Source: UBA11346 sp038060575
GTDB taxonomy: Bacteria; Planctomycetota; UBA11346
Length of the DNA: 64,000 nt
Assembly: GCA_964652775.1 (NCBI GenBank)
Contig: CAZZAM010000011.1
Location: 36,903 to 100,902, forward strand
Direction: 5' to 3'
The notes beneath the pieces are model-generated. The model ran no database searches and was not told the origin of the DNA. It saw only the letters and a list, made by a program, of their open reading frames with translations. Below, one piece after another: positions 22,730 to 31,497 of the stretch (positions are counted from its first letter, which is position 1; every line of letters starts with the position of its first letter). A program made the position numbers and the translations under genes.

Positions 22730-23938
22730 TCAAATCCCCCGCCTAATCTGCGATCCCTGGAACCGTAGTTCAAACCGATAGCGCGGTTTGCGGGTACAAA
22801 TGATATAGTGCGTTGCCGGATCGATGCGCGAGGGGATCTCGCGTAGTTCGCAGGTGGCGGTGGTGCGGTAGCCGCGCTCGTTGAGGACGTCGACCAGCAT
22901 CGACTGGGCCAGGGGATCGGCGAACAGGTCGCTGTCGCTGGTGATCTTGGCGAGGCCGGTCATCGCGTGGAGGACGATCGCCGGGATGAAATCCTGTTCG
23001 ATAGCGGCGATAACACGGTGAAACAACGCTGGATTTTCGCGCTGATAGTTCTCGAGCCGCTCGACGAGGTGCTGACGTGCGGCGATGACGATTTCGCTGG
23101 CGAGCGGGATGTTATGGATCGCATCAAAGGTTTCGTCGTCGAGTTCGAGCGAGCTCTGGTAGCTGAATTCGCCGATGATCGCGCGCTCGACCGAGGCGAT
23201 GTCGCCCTGGGCGTTGATGATGTGGAAGTGGAATACCGCCTTCAGGCTTTGCAGCACACTGTACGTCTGCTCCATGAACACGCGGTAGCGCTTGCGGCAG
23301 GAATCCTCGCTCAGATCGGTCGCGCGCTCTTCCTGCAATACCCCGACGCCGGTTTCGCGCACGCGCTGGTTCTGGCTGATAATCTGGCGACCGCGCCGCA
23401 ACTGACGTTCGACCGATTCCTTCTCTTCCACGTAGAGGACAACAATTTGGAAGAGCGGCTTGGGAAAGAGTGCAGCACGTGCGGTTTTACGATTGGCAGC
23501 ACGAAGGTCGAGCATGCGCTGATAGAGGAGCTTGACGCATTCGACCTGGACCCGCGTACGCGGAAAGCCATCGACCACGACGCCAGTGGTGTGGGCTGGT
23601 TCCAGCAATCGCTCGAACAAGAGCCGTACCACGTCGGCATCGCCAACCAGATTGCCCGCGTCCTTGAGGCGACGCATCTCGGGCGTGTTCAGGAGATCAC
23701 TGGTGACGATCGGCGGCGCAGTGATGCCGCGCTCGCGCAGGATAAACGGCGTGTTGGTGCCCTTGCCCGCGCCAGGCGCACCACCGAGCCAAATGATTTC
23801 CCGTGGCAGACGCGCGGCACCCGATTCGGCTCGTTGCTGGATGCGGCTCCACGCATCGTGAAACAGCGTCTGCGCCTGCTCTAGTGCGCCGTCATGCGGC
23901 TCGGTGTGCTTCCCTGGCGTGACTGGCGACTGAGGCAT
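22730..23938 (-). CDS. adenylate-kinase-type nucleotide kinase, double length
   Basis: A 402-residue protein. Residues about 48-215 are an adenylate kinase domain: P-loop GGAPGAGKGT, substrate loop VTSDLL, GVVVDGFPRTRVQVE and the LID-type RQLRRGRQI. Adenylate kinases interconvert ATP, ADP and AMP and usually have 180-220 residues. Here an extra N-terminal helix and about 190 C-terminal residues without a recognised domain are present. The DNA also carries a long frame on the opposite strand, which I take as a composition effect. No ribosomal-protein neighbours are present, unlike the usual adk context. Confidence 0.82.
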   Translation of the reverse strand: MPQSPVTPGKHTEPHDGALEQAQTLFHDAWSRIQQRAESGAARLPREIIWLGGAPGAGKGTNTPFILRERGITAPPIVTSDLLNTPEMRRLKDAGNLVGDADVVRLLFERLLEPAHTTGVVVDGFPRTRVQVECVKLLYQRMLDLRAANRKTARAALFPKPLFQIVVLYVEEKESVERQLRRGRQIISQNQRVRETGVGVLQEERATDLSEDSCRKRYRVFMEQTYSVLQSLKAVFHFHIINAQGDIASVERAIIGEFSYQSSLELDDETFDAIHNIPLASEIVIAARQHLVERLENYQRENPALFHRVIAAIEQDFIPAIVLHAMTGLAKITSDSDLFADPLAQSMLVDVLNERGYRTTATCELREIPSRIDPATHYIICTRKPRYRFELRFQGSQIRRGI

Positions 23939-23994
23939 GGGGACTCCTGCGGCGGCGCATCATTAGAGAACATTGCCACAGTCCATTGCCACTC

Positions 23995-24129
23995 GTCCGG
24001 GGTCCGGAAGTCCGGAGGTCCGGAGTCTTGACTCCGGATAGCCTTTGCCTGGAAATGTGACACCGATGTGCATATCTTGTGCCTATTCGGATGCGGCTTC
24101 CGGACTTCCGGACTTCCGGACCTCCGGAC
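23995..24129. repeat. inverted-repeat cassette, family B copy 2
   Basis: Left arm of GTCCGGAA/GTCCGGAG units (23996-24023), right arm the inverse (24098-24129), total about 135 bp. The right half of the centre (GATGTGCATATCTTGTGCC before GCGGCTTCCGG) resembles that of copy 1 (GATCGGCTTATGTTCTTGC). It forms the last 15 codons and the stop of queG. Confidence 0.88.
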
Positions 24130-25117
24130 CGAGGCAATGAAGCTCCCGCGCCTGGTCCACCACCAGCGGCAGGCCCTCGGCGATGATCGGCTTCGTTTCT
24201 TCAACGCGGCCAACACTCCACAGAGCAACCAAGAGGTTGCGACGAAAGCGCTCCCAGCTTAGACGTCGAATCGCACGACCGGCAAACCAGGCATCAAAGC
24301 GATCAGCCGTTAGCGCCAGAAGATCAGCTTCGTGATCAACGCCAGACAGTCGGCGGTCTTCGCCAGGCGGAGCAAAACGATTCCACGGGCACACATCCTG
24401 ACAGATGTCGCAGCCAAACCACCAGCCACGGAATTGCTTGGCCAATTCACGCGGGATCACGCCGCTATGTTCGATCGTTAAGTAGCTAATACAGCGCTCG
24501 GTCAGACAGCGACCGCCAACCAACGCCGCAGTTGGACAGGCAACTTCGCACTTGGTACATGAGCCGCAGCGATCTTCGGACAAACCGCCAGTGACCACTT
24601 CCAATGGCGCTTCGGTCAGCAAAAAACCGAGCAGGCGAAACGATCCCGTCTTGGGACTGATCAGCAGCGCGTTGCGTCCGATCCAACCCAGTCCAGCCAA
24701 GCGAGCCAAGGTCCGTTCATTGAGCGGGGCCGAATCGACGCAGGCACGATGCTTCCATTCCTGCCCACTGCGCTGATTCAGGGCTGCACCAATGCGCCCA
24801 AGCTTCGGGCGCAGGATAACGTGGTAGTCCTTCCCGGCCGCGTAGGCAGCCCGTTTCAATCCCGTTTCCGGGAGCTGCACAGGTGCCTCGTAGTGCCAGG
24901 CAACGCACAAGATGCTCTGTGCCGTCGGCAGCATACCGCGCGGATTCAAGCGCAGATCGCGCTCGGCTGGGATCCATTCCAGGTTGCCGACCCCGTCCGC
25001 CAGCATGCGCTCCAGCCCAGCTGGATCGAGGCTCGTCGGCGCTGCGATCGAGGCTAGGTGACTCAGGCCCTCGGCCCGGCACAGCTCCTCGACCACGGTA
25101 CGGGACACCGATTTCAT
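24083..25117 (-). CDS. queG: epoxyqueuosine reductase
   Basis: Catalyses the last step of queuosine synthesis in tRNA, reducing epoxyqueuosine with a cobalamin and two [4Fe-4S] clusters; cytoplasmic. The ferredoxin-like cluster motifs are CGSCTKCEVACP and CDICQDVCPW; YLTIEHSGVIP between them is typical of QueG. The 344 residues lie within the family range. The C-terminal tail (GPEVRKSGSPEAASE) is not family sequence: it is translated from the inverted repeat at 23995-24129, which provides the stop. Divergent from lpxA with 62 bp between starts. No other queuosine gene is in the window. Confidence 0.92.
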   Translation of the reverse strand: MKSVSRTVVEELCRAEGLSHLASIAAPTSLDPAGLERMLADGVGNLEWIPAERDLRLNPRGMLPTAQSILCVAWHYEAPVQLPETGLKRAAYAAGKDYHVILRPKLGRIGAALNQRSGQEWKHRACVDSAPLNERTLARLAGLGWIGRNALLISPKTGSFRLLGFLLTEAPLEVVTGGLSEDRCGSCTKCEVACPTAALVGGRCLTERCISYLTIEHSGVIPRELAKQFRGWWFGCDICQDVCPWNRFAPPGEDRRLSGVDHEADLLALTADRFDAWFAGRAIRRLSWERFRRNLLVALWSVGRVEETKPIIAEGLPLVVDQARELHCLGPEVRKSGSPEAASE

Positions 25118-25179
25118 GGCGACGCAGCTTGATTCGAGGGTGGATGGGATCTAGCGTTGATCCCGCCCCCGGAGCGTGC

Positions 25180-26145
25180 ATGCCGATTCACCCCCTCGCC
25201 GTCGTTGATCCCCAAGCCGATGTCCACCCGGATGCTACGGTCGGACCATTCTGTCTAGTCCGAGGCAAGGTCCGTCTTGATGCAGGCGTTGAACTGCGCA
25301 GCCACGTGTGCGTCTACGGTCGCGCCACCATCGGCAGCGGCACGATCGTGTTTCCTGGTGCTGTCATCGGCTCGGATCCGCAAGATCTGAAGTTCAAAGG
25401 CGAGGACAGCGAGGTCATCATCGGTGAGCGTTGTCTGATTCATGAATACGTCACGGTGTCGAAGGGCACCGCCACCGGCATCATGCGGACGACGATTGGC
25501 AACGATGTGCTGGTCATGGCCTATTCACACATCGCGCACGACTGCCAAGTCTCAGACAGCGTGGTTATCGCCAACGGCACGCATCTAGCTGGTCACTGCC
25601 AGATCGGCCGCCGCGCGGTGATCGGCGCCATGATCGGCATGCATCACTTCGTCACCATCGGCGAACTGACCATGGTTGCCGGCATGTGCGCCGTGCGAGT
25701 TGATATTCCGCCGTACATGATTGCCGAGGGAAGCCCAGCCGCCGAGCCGCGCAGCATCAATGTCATCGGCCTGCGCCGTGATGGCAAAACCGAACCCGAG
25801 ATCGCCGACCTGCGCGAGGCCTTCCGCGATCTCTACCACGACCGCGGCGCCACTCCGCTACGCGAAGCGGTCACCGAGGTGCGCGATCGCTTCCAGGACA
25901 AGATCGACACGCCGGTCCTGAAACTGTGCGATTGGATCGAGGACCATCTCGACAACGCCGTGAAGGGACGCATGCAAGAAGCGCATCGCGCATCGGTCGT
26001 CGGCGGACGGCCCGCGACCGGCGAATTGCGCACCGTGAAATGCCGCGCATGTCACCACGACTTCCTCGCCCAGGTCCGCGACGTCGCCACCATGGTTGCC
26101 TGTACGAGGTGCGGGAAGCAGCAGCAGGTAGAGGCGGCGAGATAG
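25180..26145 (+). CDS. lpxA: acyl-ACP--UDP-N-acetylglucosamine O-acyltransferase with C-terminal zinc ribbon
   Basis: LpxA transfers a 3-hydroxyacyl chain to UDP-GlcNAc, the first step of lipid A synthesis; cytoplasmic trimer of left-handed beta-helices. Hexapeptide repeats fill residues 1-185; the catalytic histidine region is seen as GMHHFVTIG (153-161) and VDIPPYMIAEG matches the LpxA core. The family usually ends near residue 262. Here about 60 more residues follow, ending in a zinc ribbon with C288, C291, C308 and C311 (CRAC and CTRC). The start is the ATG at 25180. lpxA supports a diderm cell envelope. Confidence 0.9.
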   Translation: MPIHPLAVVDPQADVHPDATVGPFCLVRGKVRLDAGVELRSHVCVYGRATIGSGTIVFPGAVIGSDPQDLKFKGEDSEVIIGERCLIHEYVTVSKGTATGIMRTTIGNDVLVMAYSHIAHDCQVSDSVVIANGTHLAGHCQIGRRAVIGAMIGMHHFVTIGELTMVAGMCAVRVDIPPYMIAEGSPAAEPRSINVIGLRRDGKTEPEIADLREAFRDLYHDRGATPLREAVTEVRDRFQDKIDTPVLKLCDWIEDHLDNAVKGRMQEAHRASVVGGRPATGELRTVKCRACHHDFLAQVRDVATMVACTRCGKQQQVEAAR

Positions 26146-26150
26146 CCCAA

Positions 26151-26310
26151 GGCACCTCAAGGCAGGGCTGCGAGCTGCGCGTGCTACACACTGGCTACGC
26201 GCGCTTACGCGCGGGCTGCGTCCGAACCCCGCGACCGGCAGCCAGTGCCCAGCACGCGCAGCCAGTGCCCAGCACGCGCAGCCAGTGCCCAGCACGCGCA
26301 GCCGCCAGGC
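26151..26310. repeat. inverted repeat with a 20-bp tandem array
   Basis: Three head-to-tail copies of a 20-bp unit (GCAGCCAGTGCCCAGCACGC) occupy 26238-26302. A 23-bp segment at 26174-26196 is the inverse of the unit with about 3 mismatches. A GGGCTGCGAGCTGCG stretch near 26165 is related to family C. Confidence 0.75.
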
Positions 26311-26384
26311 TGAAGCCCTTCGAATCCCCCCTTGCTCCTGGCCAGCACCCCACATTATGCCGCCCCTGCCCCAGGAGGATGCTC

Positions 26385-26705
26385 ATGACCATGCACGGTT
26401 CTTTCGCCAGTAAGGGCGGATTCGCCAAGAAGCGCAATGTTCTCACCCGCATCGAGCGGATTGAGCACCTCAAGGGTAAGGGCAAGTGGGGCGCGGACGC
26501 CAAAAAGCCGTCCTCGATCTTCAATCTCCCCACGGGCCGCACCGACAGCTGCTCCAGATCGGCTGTCGCTGACCCAAGGCCCGCCCCGCCGGAGCTCCGG
26601 CGGGTCGCTTCGTTGATCCTAAACGCAGTATTCGATCGACATGGAGAACCGGAGGACCAGAGCCGCACTGGATATGTGGTAAAAGAGCGCTCACCTGCTG
26701 GATGA
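26385..26705 (+). CDS. PVC-type small basic protein with altered C-terminus
   Basis: The first 50-55 residues (MTMHGSFASKGGFAKKRNVL, then RIERIEHLKGKGKW and SSIFNLP) match the small basic protein family conserved in Chlamydiae, Verrucomicrobia and Planctomycetes (TIGR04137 as I recall it), usually around 60-100 residues and thought to be translation-related. AGGAGG lies 8 nt before the ATG at 26385; an in-frame ATG at 26379 overlaps it. After FNLP the lysine-rich end expected in the family is missing. The frame runs through a perfect 20-bp palindrome and into an inverted-repeat cassette, which provides the stop. A frameshift or 3' replacement is likely. Confidence 0.75.
   Translation: MTMHGSFASKGGFAKKRNVLTRIERIEHLKGKGKWGADAKKPSSIFNLPTGRTDSCSRSAVADPRPAPPELRRVASLILNAVFDRHGEPEDQSRTGYVVKERSPAG
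26585..26604 (+). terminator. perfect 20-bp palindrome, possible terminator
   Basis: CCCGCCGGAGCTCCGGCGGG can form an 8-bp GC-rich stem with a 4-nt loop. Only a weak T-rich stretch follows (TCGCTTCGTTG). Its place suggests the original terminator of the small basic protein gene, although the present frame reads through it. Confidence 0.4.
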
Positions 26706-26760
26706 ACACCTTGGTGTCTCTAAGCCCATGTCTGCTCCGTTCCTCCGGTTCTCCATGTTA
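26639..26760. repeat. inverted-repeat cassette, family L
   Basis: The left arm ACATGGAGAACCGGAGGACC (26639-26658) and the right arm CTCCGTTCCTCCGGTTCTCC (26735-26754, continuing ATGT) are inverse copies with two or three mismatches; the units are about 8 bp (GGAGAACC, GGAGGAAC). The centre carries the stop codon of the small basic protein frame. Confidence 0.8.
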
Positions 26761-26790
26761 TCCCATCGCCGGATCTAGGGTGATAGCTAC

Positions 26791-27579
26791 TCAGGCTTGC
26801 TGCGTCTGATCGTGGAACTTATTGATCAGGGCCGCCGTCGTGGTGTCGGCACGCACGATCCGCAGGTAGTGCGCAATGCGCTGCACGGCGTGGTCACGCA
26901 GGTAAGCCCCCTTCGCTGCCGTCGCCAGAGTCGCGTCGCCGTGGTAATGATCGGGTTGGTTGGCGTACCAGTTGATGCCGTTGTTGAGACCATCAAGGTG
27001 AGCAAGCCGGCCTTGCGGTTTGCCATCGCCAGCGATCGCATCCATGTGCACCAGATCCGGACGCAGGGCGAGAAACAAACTCGTCTCCCATTCACCAGCG
27101 TGATCCAGGATGTATCCCGATTCCGCCATCGATTTCCAGTTCGGCGCATCGGTGTAGTGACGGAGATCGATGCAGAAGAGCGTATAGTCGAGACGCTTTT
27201 CCAAACTCGCACGCAAGAAGTGTTGCAGAAAGAAACTGTTCCCGCCGTGACCATTGAGGAAGACAATCTTTTTCAAACCATTGCGACTGATTTCGCTGCA
27301 GACGTTGTCGAGCAGATCATACATCAAGCGGTAACTAATCGCGATCGCCCCCGGCAGATGTTTCGCCTCGTGATTCTGGGTAAAATAGTACGCCGGAAAA
27401 ATAACCGCTGGGACGATCTGCGTCGCCAGCCCAGCCAACTGATGCGCGGTGATGAAGTCGGTGCCCAGCGGCATGTGCCCACCGTGCTTCTCGACGACGC
27501 CAATGGGAACGATGCACACGCCCTCGGCTGTCCGTACGGCTTCTGCGAAAGCAAGCGATGTCAGATCTTCCCAATGCAT
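26791..27579 (-). CDS. creatininase-family amidohydrolase
   Basis: A 262-residue cytoplasmic protein of the creatininase fold (metal-dependent amidohydrolases acting on cyclic or linear amides). Metal and active-site motifs: EKHGGHMPLGTD (30-41), NGHGGNS, and HAGEWETS, where the Glu is a usual ligand. Many family members in PVC bacteria sit in catabolic loci and have unknown substrates, so creatinine itself should not be assumed. Last gene of the minus-strand glycan locus, separated from it by repeat A3. It may have its own promoter. Confidence 0.85.
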   Translation of the reverse strand: MHWEDLTSLAFAEAVRTAEGVCIVPIGVVEKHGGHMPLGTDFITAHQLAGLATQIVPAVIFPAYYFTQNHEAKHLPGAIAISYRLMYDLLDNVCSEISRNGLKKIVFLNGHGGNSFFLQHFLRASLEKRLDYTLFCIDLRHYTDAPNWKSMAESGYILDHAGEWETSLFLALRPDLVHMDAIAGDGKPQGRLAHLDGLNNGINWYANQPDHYHGDATLATAAKGAYLRDHAVQRIAHYLRIVRADTTTAALINKFHDQTQQA

Positions 27580-27699
27580 GCGAACCTCGGGGTTAGATGG
27601 GTTGCGTCATTAAGACGCAACCAGTTTGGATGCCAGTCGTAAGTATACCTATCGTACTGCTCAGCGTGCACTCATCCTAAATTGCTCTGTTGAAATATC

Positions 27700-27856
27700 C
27701 CAAGGCAACCGCAGAGGCGCAGAGGCCGCTGAGATCGCAGAGGAGAACGTCACTTGGATCTCCACCCGGTGGGGAGGTGGCGCCAGAAACGCCAAGGTCT
27801 TCTAACCCTATCCCTCTGCGACCTCTGCGTAGCTCTGCGCCTCTGCGGTTGCCTTG
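27700..27856 (+). repeat. inverted-repeat cassette, family A copy 3
   Basis: Arms CCAAGGCAACCGCAGAGGCG and CGCCTCTGCGGTTGCCTTG. The centre contains GGATCTCCACCCGGTGGGGAGGTGGCGCC (shown by position 27752-27782) and ends TCTTCTAACCC, homologous to copies 2 and 5. It lies between the DUF4838 gene and the creatininase-like gene. Confidence 0.88.
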
Positions 27857-27873
27857 AAAAGAGTAATCAAGGC

Positions 27874-30177
27874 TCACGGCTTACGCTCGGCTTCCACCAA
27901 CCACAAGCAATCTAAGCAGGCACCGCCATCACCCTCGAAGGAGATCGTATCGCCCGGAATGAACGTGCGCGTGCAGATCTCATACCCGATCCATGCGGAG
28001 GACGCGACCTCCTCTTTCTTGACGATGCGACGCGTCTTCCACCACAAGGGATCCTGCTTGTTGAATACAGCGACTGAAAATCCACCTCCTGCACCGGCGT
28101 CTGTCGTTCGCTTCACGCGCGCAAAGATCCGATAACTTTTCCCGGCTTCGTAATCCTCAACTGGCGAGGGATGAATCACGTCGCCAGAGATACCTTTCAT
28201 GGGTTCTACCGCCCAGCCATCACTCGCTCCAGTAACACGCTTCCAATAGCGTGAACGACCGTCCATCTGGCACGCTTGGATGAGTCGAATGCGAGACAGG
28301 TCCTGACCAACCAATTCCGGTGGCACTGGTGGAGCCTGTTTGTCGCTGACACACTGCGCGTAGTCCTTCATCCAATCAAGCCACGGCTGCACGTCTTCGG
28401 GGTCGCCAACCAGATTGATCGAATACTCTTTCGCGCTTTTGGCGAAATCGGATGCCAGCGCGGGCGCATCCAGATGTCCAACCTTGCGCTCAACTGCAGC
28501 CCAGGTTTTGCTACCTGGTCCACGCTTGAACAGCACATACGTCAACGGCAGGCGGGCATGGCGAACGCGGCGTTCAAATTCAGCGTTGCCCTTCGCTTTT
28601 GCTTCGGCACTACGCAACAACGACTCGGCCTCGGCCATGACCTCAGGTTTGAGGAACGGCGCATCGAGAAACGCCCGGCGTCCCAGATGATAGCCGGTGT
28701 CAGGATTCGCCGCTGCGATCAGATCCATATACTGCATGATCGGTTGCGCCGCTGGTCCATAGTAGCCGTTGACAAATTCTGCGATGAGGGCGCGGCCATC
28801 TGCTCGCGGGTTGGCCATCGCCCGTGCCCACACCCACATCCGCAACGGCGAGAACTCAGTCCCTGATCCGACATGGGTACCCTGAACAAACAGTCCGCGC
28901 ACCTGATTGTCGCAATAAAACTGCACATCCGGAGCAAAGGTGAACCAATCCGGGTTCGGCATCAGATAGTGATCGCGGTTGCCCGAGTAGTGCCAGATCA
29001 GCAGGCTCTTGGCAATCTTGCCCCAGCCTTCGATATCTGCGCGGAATTTTTTATTTTCCACTGATGCGCCGCTGCCAAGTGGATGACCAAGGTCACACTC
29101 AATGGAACAGAGAGTGATATTCACATTATCACGCACCTTCAGTCTTTTCGGCGGCGTGCGCGACCAGGTGTAAGCTGCGGTCGAAACGCGACGGCCGGGC
29201 AACTCACGATCGACAGCCTCAGCCACCTGATTCACGAAGTGAATTACTTGTCCGGCGTGTGAATCTTCCTGGGCGTCAATAGCGGCACATGAAGGACACT
29301 CACAGAAATTGTCGTTGTCCTCCTGCCCGATCTCCACGAACTCCAAGTCCGGATCCGCCCTGAGCGCCGCAATCGTCACTTTGGTAATCGCCGCCAGTAC
29401 ATCTGGTGAGGACAAGCATGGCTGGCCGGCGTTGCGCTTACCCTTCTTGAGCGCCTTCATGTCCTCCTTCATGGCAACGCCCGATGCCGATAACAATTGG
29501 TGGTACGAATGAACAATATTGCCAGACACACTGCAGGTCAGCACGCAACGACCACCCAAGCGCTGCAATTCCTCGCCAGCCTTGTCTTCCCAGGCCATGC
29601 CGTTCTGCCGATTGCGCGCAGACCACAGACGTCCAGCCGGGGAAAAACTCTCGCGATACATCATGTCACGGTAATACAACGCTGGGACATCGCGCACATC
29701 CAACGCGGGCAGAACCACGGTTTTTTGCGTCGGCACATATCTTTCCGTTGGTGTCCACCAACGCACCCCGAGACGGTCCAGGAAGCTGTAGACACCGTAC
29801 AAGGTTCCCCGTGGGCGACCGCCAGCGATGACCAGACTGCTGCCGATCTGCTTGAGCAGGAATCCTTCCTTGCCGAGGCTGGCGTCTGGGAGAACGCCAA
29901 GTGGAGATGCAGCTGTGAATCCAAGTACGATGGCCTTGCCATTGCCTGGCATGACATTCTGCACCGGCACGGTGACTCCGGTCATCTGTTGCAGATGCGT
30001 GACCAGCTCCTCGGCGGCAAAGTGCTCGGACGGGATCGCGTCCTTATCGACCACGATGCTGTATTCTGAATGTCCAGCCTGAACCACGACCAGGCCAGAT
30101 TCACTCGCGTGTCCGAAGCTGGTCGCACAGCATGCAGCCGACATCAGGACTAGAAACGCGTCTTGAATTCTCGCCAT
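27874..30177 (-). CDS. DUF4838 glycan-processing protein, exported
   Basis: A 767-residue secreted protein: signal peptide (AFLVLMSAACCATSFGHA), an N-terminal GH67-like alpha/beta domain (about 30-140; HFAAEELVTHLQQMTGV and SFLDRLGVRWWTPTE), the DUF4838 TIM-barrel-like core with FVEIGQEDNDNFCECPSC (about 280-300) and WHYSGNRDHY, and a C-terminal beta domain. DUF4838 proteins are abundant in PVC polysaccharide loci, and a glucuronidase-like activity is plausible but unproven. It is downstream of the transglutaminase-like gene by 77 nt and is likely part of its operon. Confidence 0.88.
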   Translation of the reverse strand: MARIQDAFLVLMSAACCATSFGHASESGLVVVQAGHSEYSIVVDKDAIPSEHFAAEELVTHLQQMTGVTVPVQNVMPGNGKAIVLGFTAASPLGVLPDASLGKEGFLLKQIGSSLVIAGGRPRGTLYGVYSFLDRLGVRWWTPTERYVPTQKTVVLPALDVRDVPALYYRDMMYRESFSPAGRLWSARNRQNGMAWEDKAGEELQRLGGRCVLTCSVSGNIVHSYHQLLSASGVAMKEDMKALKKGKRNAGQPCLSSPDVLAAITKVTIAALRADPDLEFVEIGQEDNDNFCECPSCAAIDAQEDSHAGQVIHFVNQVAEAVDRELPGRRVSTAAYTWSRTPPKRLKVRDNVNITLCSIECDLGHPLGSGASVENKKFRADIEGWGKIAKSLLIWHYSGNRDHYLMPNPDWFTFAPDVQFYCDNQVRGLFVQGTHVGSGTEFSPLRMWVWARAMANPRADGRALIAEFVNGYYGPAAQPIMQYMDLIAAANPDTGYHLGRRAFLDAPFLKPEVMAEAESLLRSAEAKAKGNAEFERRVRHARLPLTYVLFKRGPGSKTWAAVERKVGHLDAPALASDFAKSAKEYSINLVGDPEDVQPWLDWMKDYAQCVSDKQAPPVPPELVGQDLSRIRLIQACQMDGRSRYWKRVTGASDGWAVEPMKGISGDVIHPSPVEDYEAGKSYRIFARVKRTTDAGAGGGFSVAVFNKQDPLWWKTRRIVKKEEVASSAWIGYEICTRTFIPGDTISFEGDGGACLDCLWLVEAERKP

Positions 30178-30254
30178 GGTATTTCCTTAAGGTTGATTCA
30201 CGACGACCAGGAACACATGCAAAGCAGCAGAACGCGGACCCACCAAAAGTGGCA

Positions 30255-31433
30255 CTATTTGACGTCCAACTCGACGGTGCTGACATGCCCGACGACGCCC
30301 AGCGCGTTGACGCTACGCACTTCAAGCACATTGGCACCTGGATGCATGGTCCAAGTCAGTGTATTTCCACAGTCAGCCCAGTCCTTGCCATCCACGCGCT
30401 TCTGGAATGTCTTGAATGATGGCGTCATGGTCTTGATCGAGACATGGAGGTCCAACCCGTTGCCCGGCATCATCGACAGATCAGCTTGGTTAAGTGGAAA
30501 GTACGGATCATTGGCAGGATCGGCGGGATTCTGGCGCGTATGCCATTTGGTTCCGTCACACAGCTTGTCTTTGGTGATGAACATCCCGCCATATCCCTGG
30601 CCATTCGCAAACACTTTCGACTCGGGTTGATAGGCAAGAAATGCGTACTTGTAGAGCGTATTCTTGGATAATTCCATGGTTCCATAGCCAGCCATCACGG
30701 CCAACGTGATCGGCAGATCGCCAACTGGGTGCTTGTCGCGCGTTGCGTGGACAACGAAGGTGAGGTGCTTGCCCCAGTCCTGATAAAACCACTCTTGGCG
30801 CATCTCCCACGCATTGAGCGGCTGTCCATCCTTCTCCATGTACACCGCATACGTGGGATCGAACAAGATCCATTTTCCGTACTGATTGGACCAGATTTCA
30901 GTCACCGTATGTTCGGTCGATCGCTCGCCAAGATTGTCCGGTCGCTTCAGTCCCAATACGCGAGCTGGCCAACCCAAGCACTGCGCCGCGCCAACCAATA
31001 CGGTCCCATAGTGCGCACAGAAAAACGTCTGTCCCTCATCGACCGCCTGCAAAATGGCTGCTGGATTGTTCGCCTTGGACGTTGGAGTTCCGAATTTTTT
31101 GAATCGTTTATGGACCCAATCCAGCAGCCGCACCTGCTGATCGAACTCGTCCGTGCCGGCTCTCACTACGTCATCTAGTTTGTTTTTGGTGCGAAATTCT
31201 GCCAGCTTAAGATCGGCAAACGGTTCAAAGGTATGCGCCGCAGCATAGACGTTCTCGACTACTGGCAGCATAACAATACGTTTGATCGTCACCGTCTTGC
31301 CACCCAGACTGAAGGTCTCGCCGGGCTTGCCGGTCTGTAGTCCCTCACTGGCGCAGATTGAACCAACGACCACCAGCATCGTAGCAATTAGCAGCGTGGC
31401 GTGCGCAGCCCAGCCGGTTTGTTGGTTGTTCAT
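30255..31433 (-). CDS. exported transglutaminase-like protein
   Basis: A 392-residue product with a signal peptide (ATLLIATMLVVVGSICA). The transglutaminase/cysteine-protease fold is indicated by the triad: Cys in GQTFFCAHYGTVL, His in STEHTVTEIW and Asp in KWILFDPTYAVY. Such domains in PVC genomes are usually hydrolytic (amide or peptide) rather than cross-linking. The C-terminal 130 residues look like a beta domain. Same strand and spacing (64 nt) as the TIM-barrel gene upstream, so probably in the glycan operon, where it may act on protein-linked or peptidyl material. Confidence 0.82.
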   Translation of the reverse strand: MNNQQTGWAAHATLLIATMLVVVGSICASEGLQTGKPGETFSLGGKTVTIKRIVMLPVVENVYAAAHTFEPFADLKLAEFRTKNKLDDVVRAGTDEFDQQVRLLDWVHKRFKKFGTPTSKANNPAAILQAVDEGQTFFCAHYGTVLVGAAQCLGWPARVLGLKRPDNLGERSTEHTVTEIWSNQYGKWILFDPTYAVYMEKDGQPLNAWEMRQEWFYQDWGKHLTFVVHATRDKHPVGDLPITLAVMAGYGTMELSKNTLYKYAFLAYQPESKVFANGQGYGGMFITKDKLCDGTKWHTRQNPADPANDPYFPLNQADLSMMPGNGLDLHVSIKTMTPSFKTFQKRVDGKDWADCGNTLTWTMHPGANVLEVRSVNALGVVGHVSTVELDVK

Positions 31434-31497
31434 TCAATGTGCTCCATGGATGCATCAGCGCAGATGACAGGATAACGGTGGACTATAGCGACATCAG

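Noticed and set aside
22967..23884. A 305-codon open frame on the plus strand opposite the adenylate kinase gene.
   Set aside because: It is fully antisense to a gene with clear kinase motifs, has no family likeness and is explained by codon composition.
23995..24129. Repeat cassettes considered as rho-independent terminators.
   Set aside because: They lack a following T-run, are 100-170 bp long with large centres, and several lie inside reading frames or ahead of operon genes.
27874..28866. Long plus-strand frames opposite the DUF4838 and other glycan genes.
   Set aside because: Antisense shadows in GC-rich coding DNA; no motifs and no ribosome-binding site.
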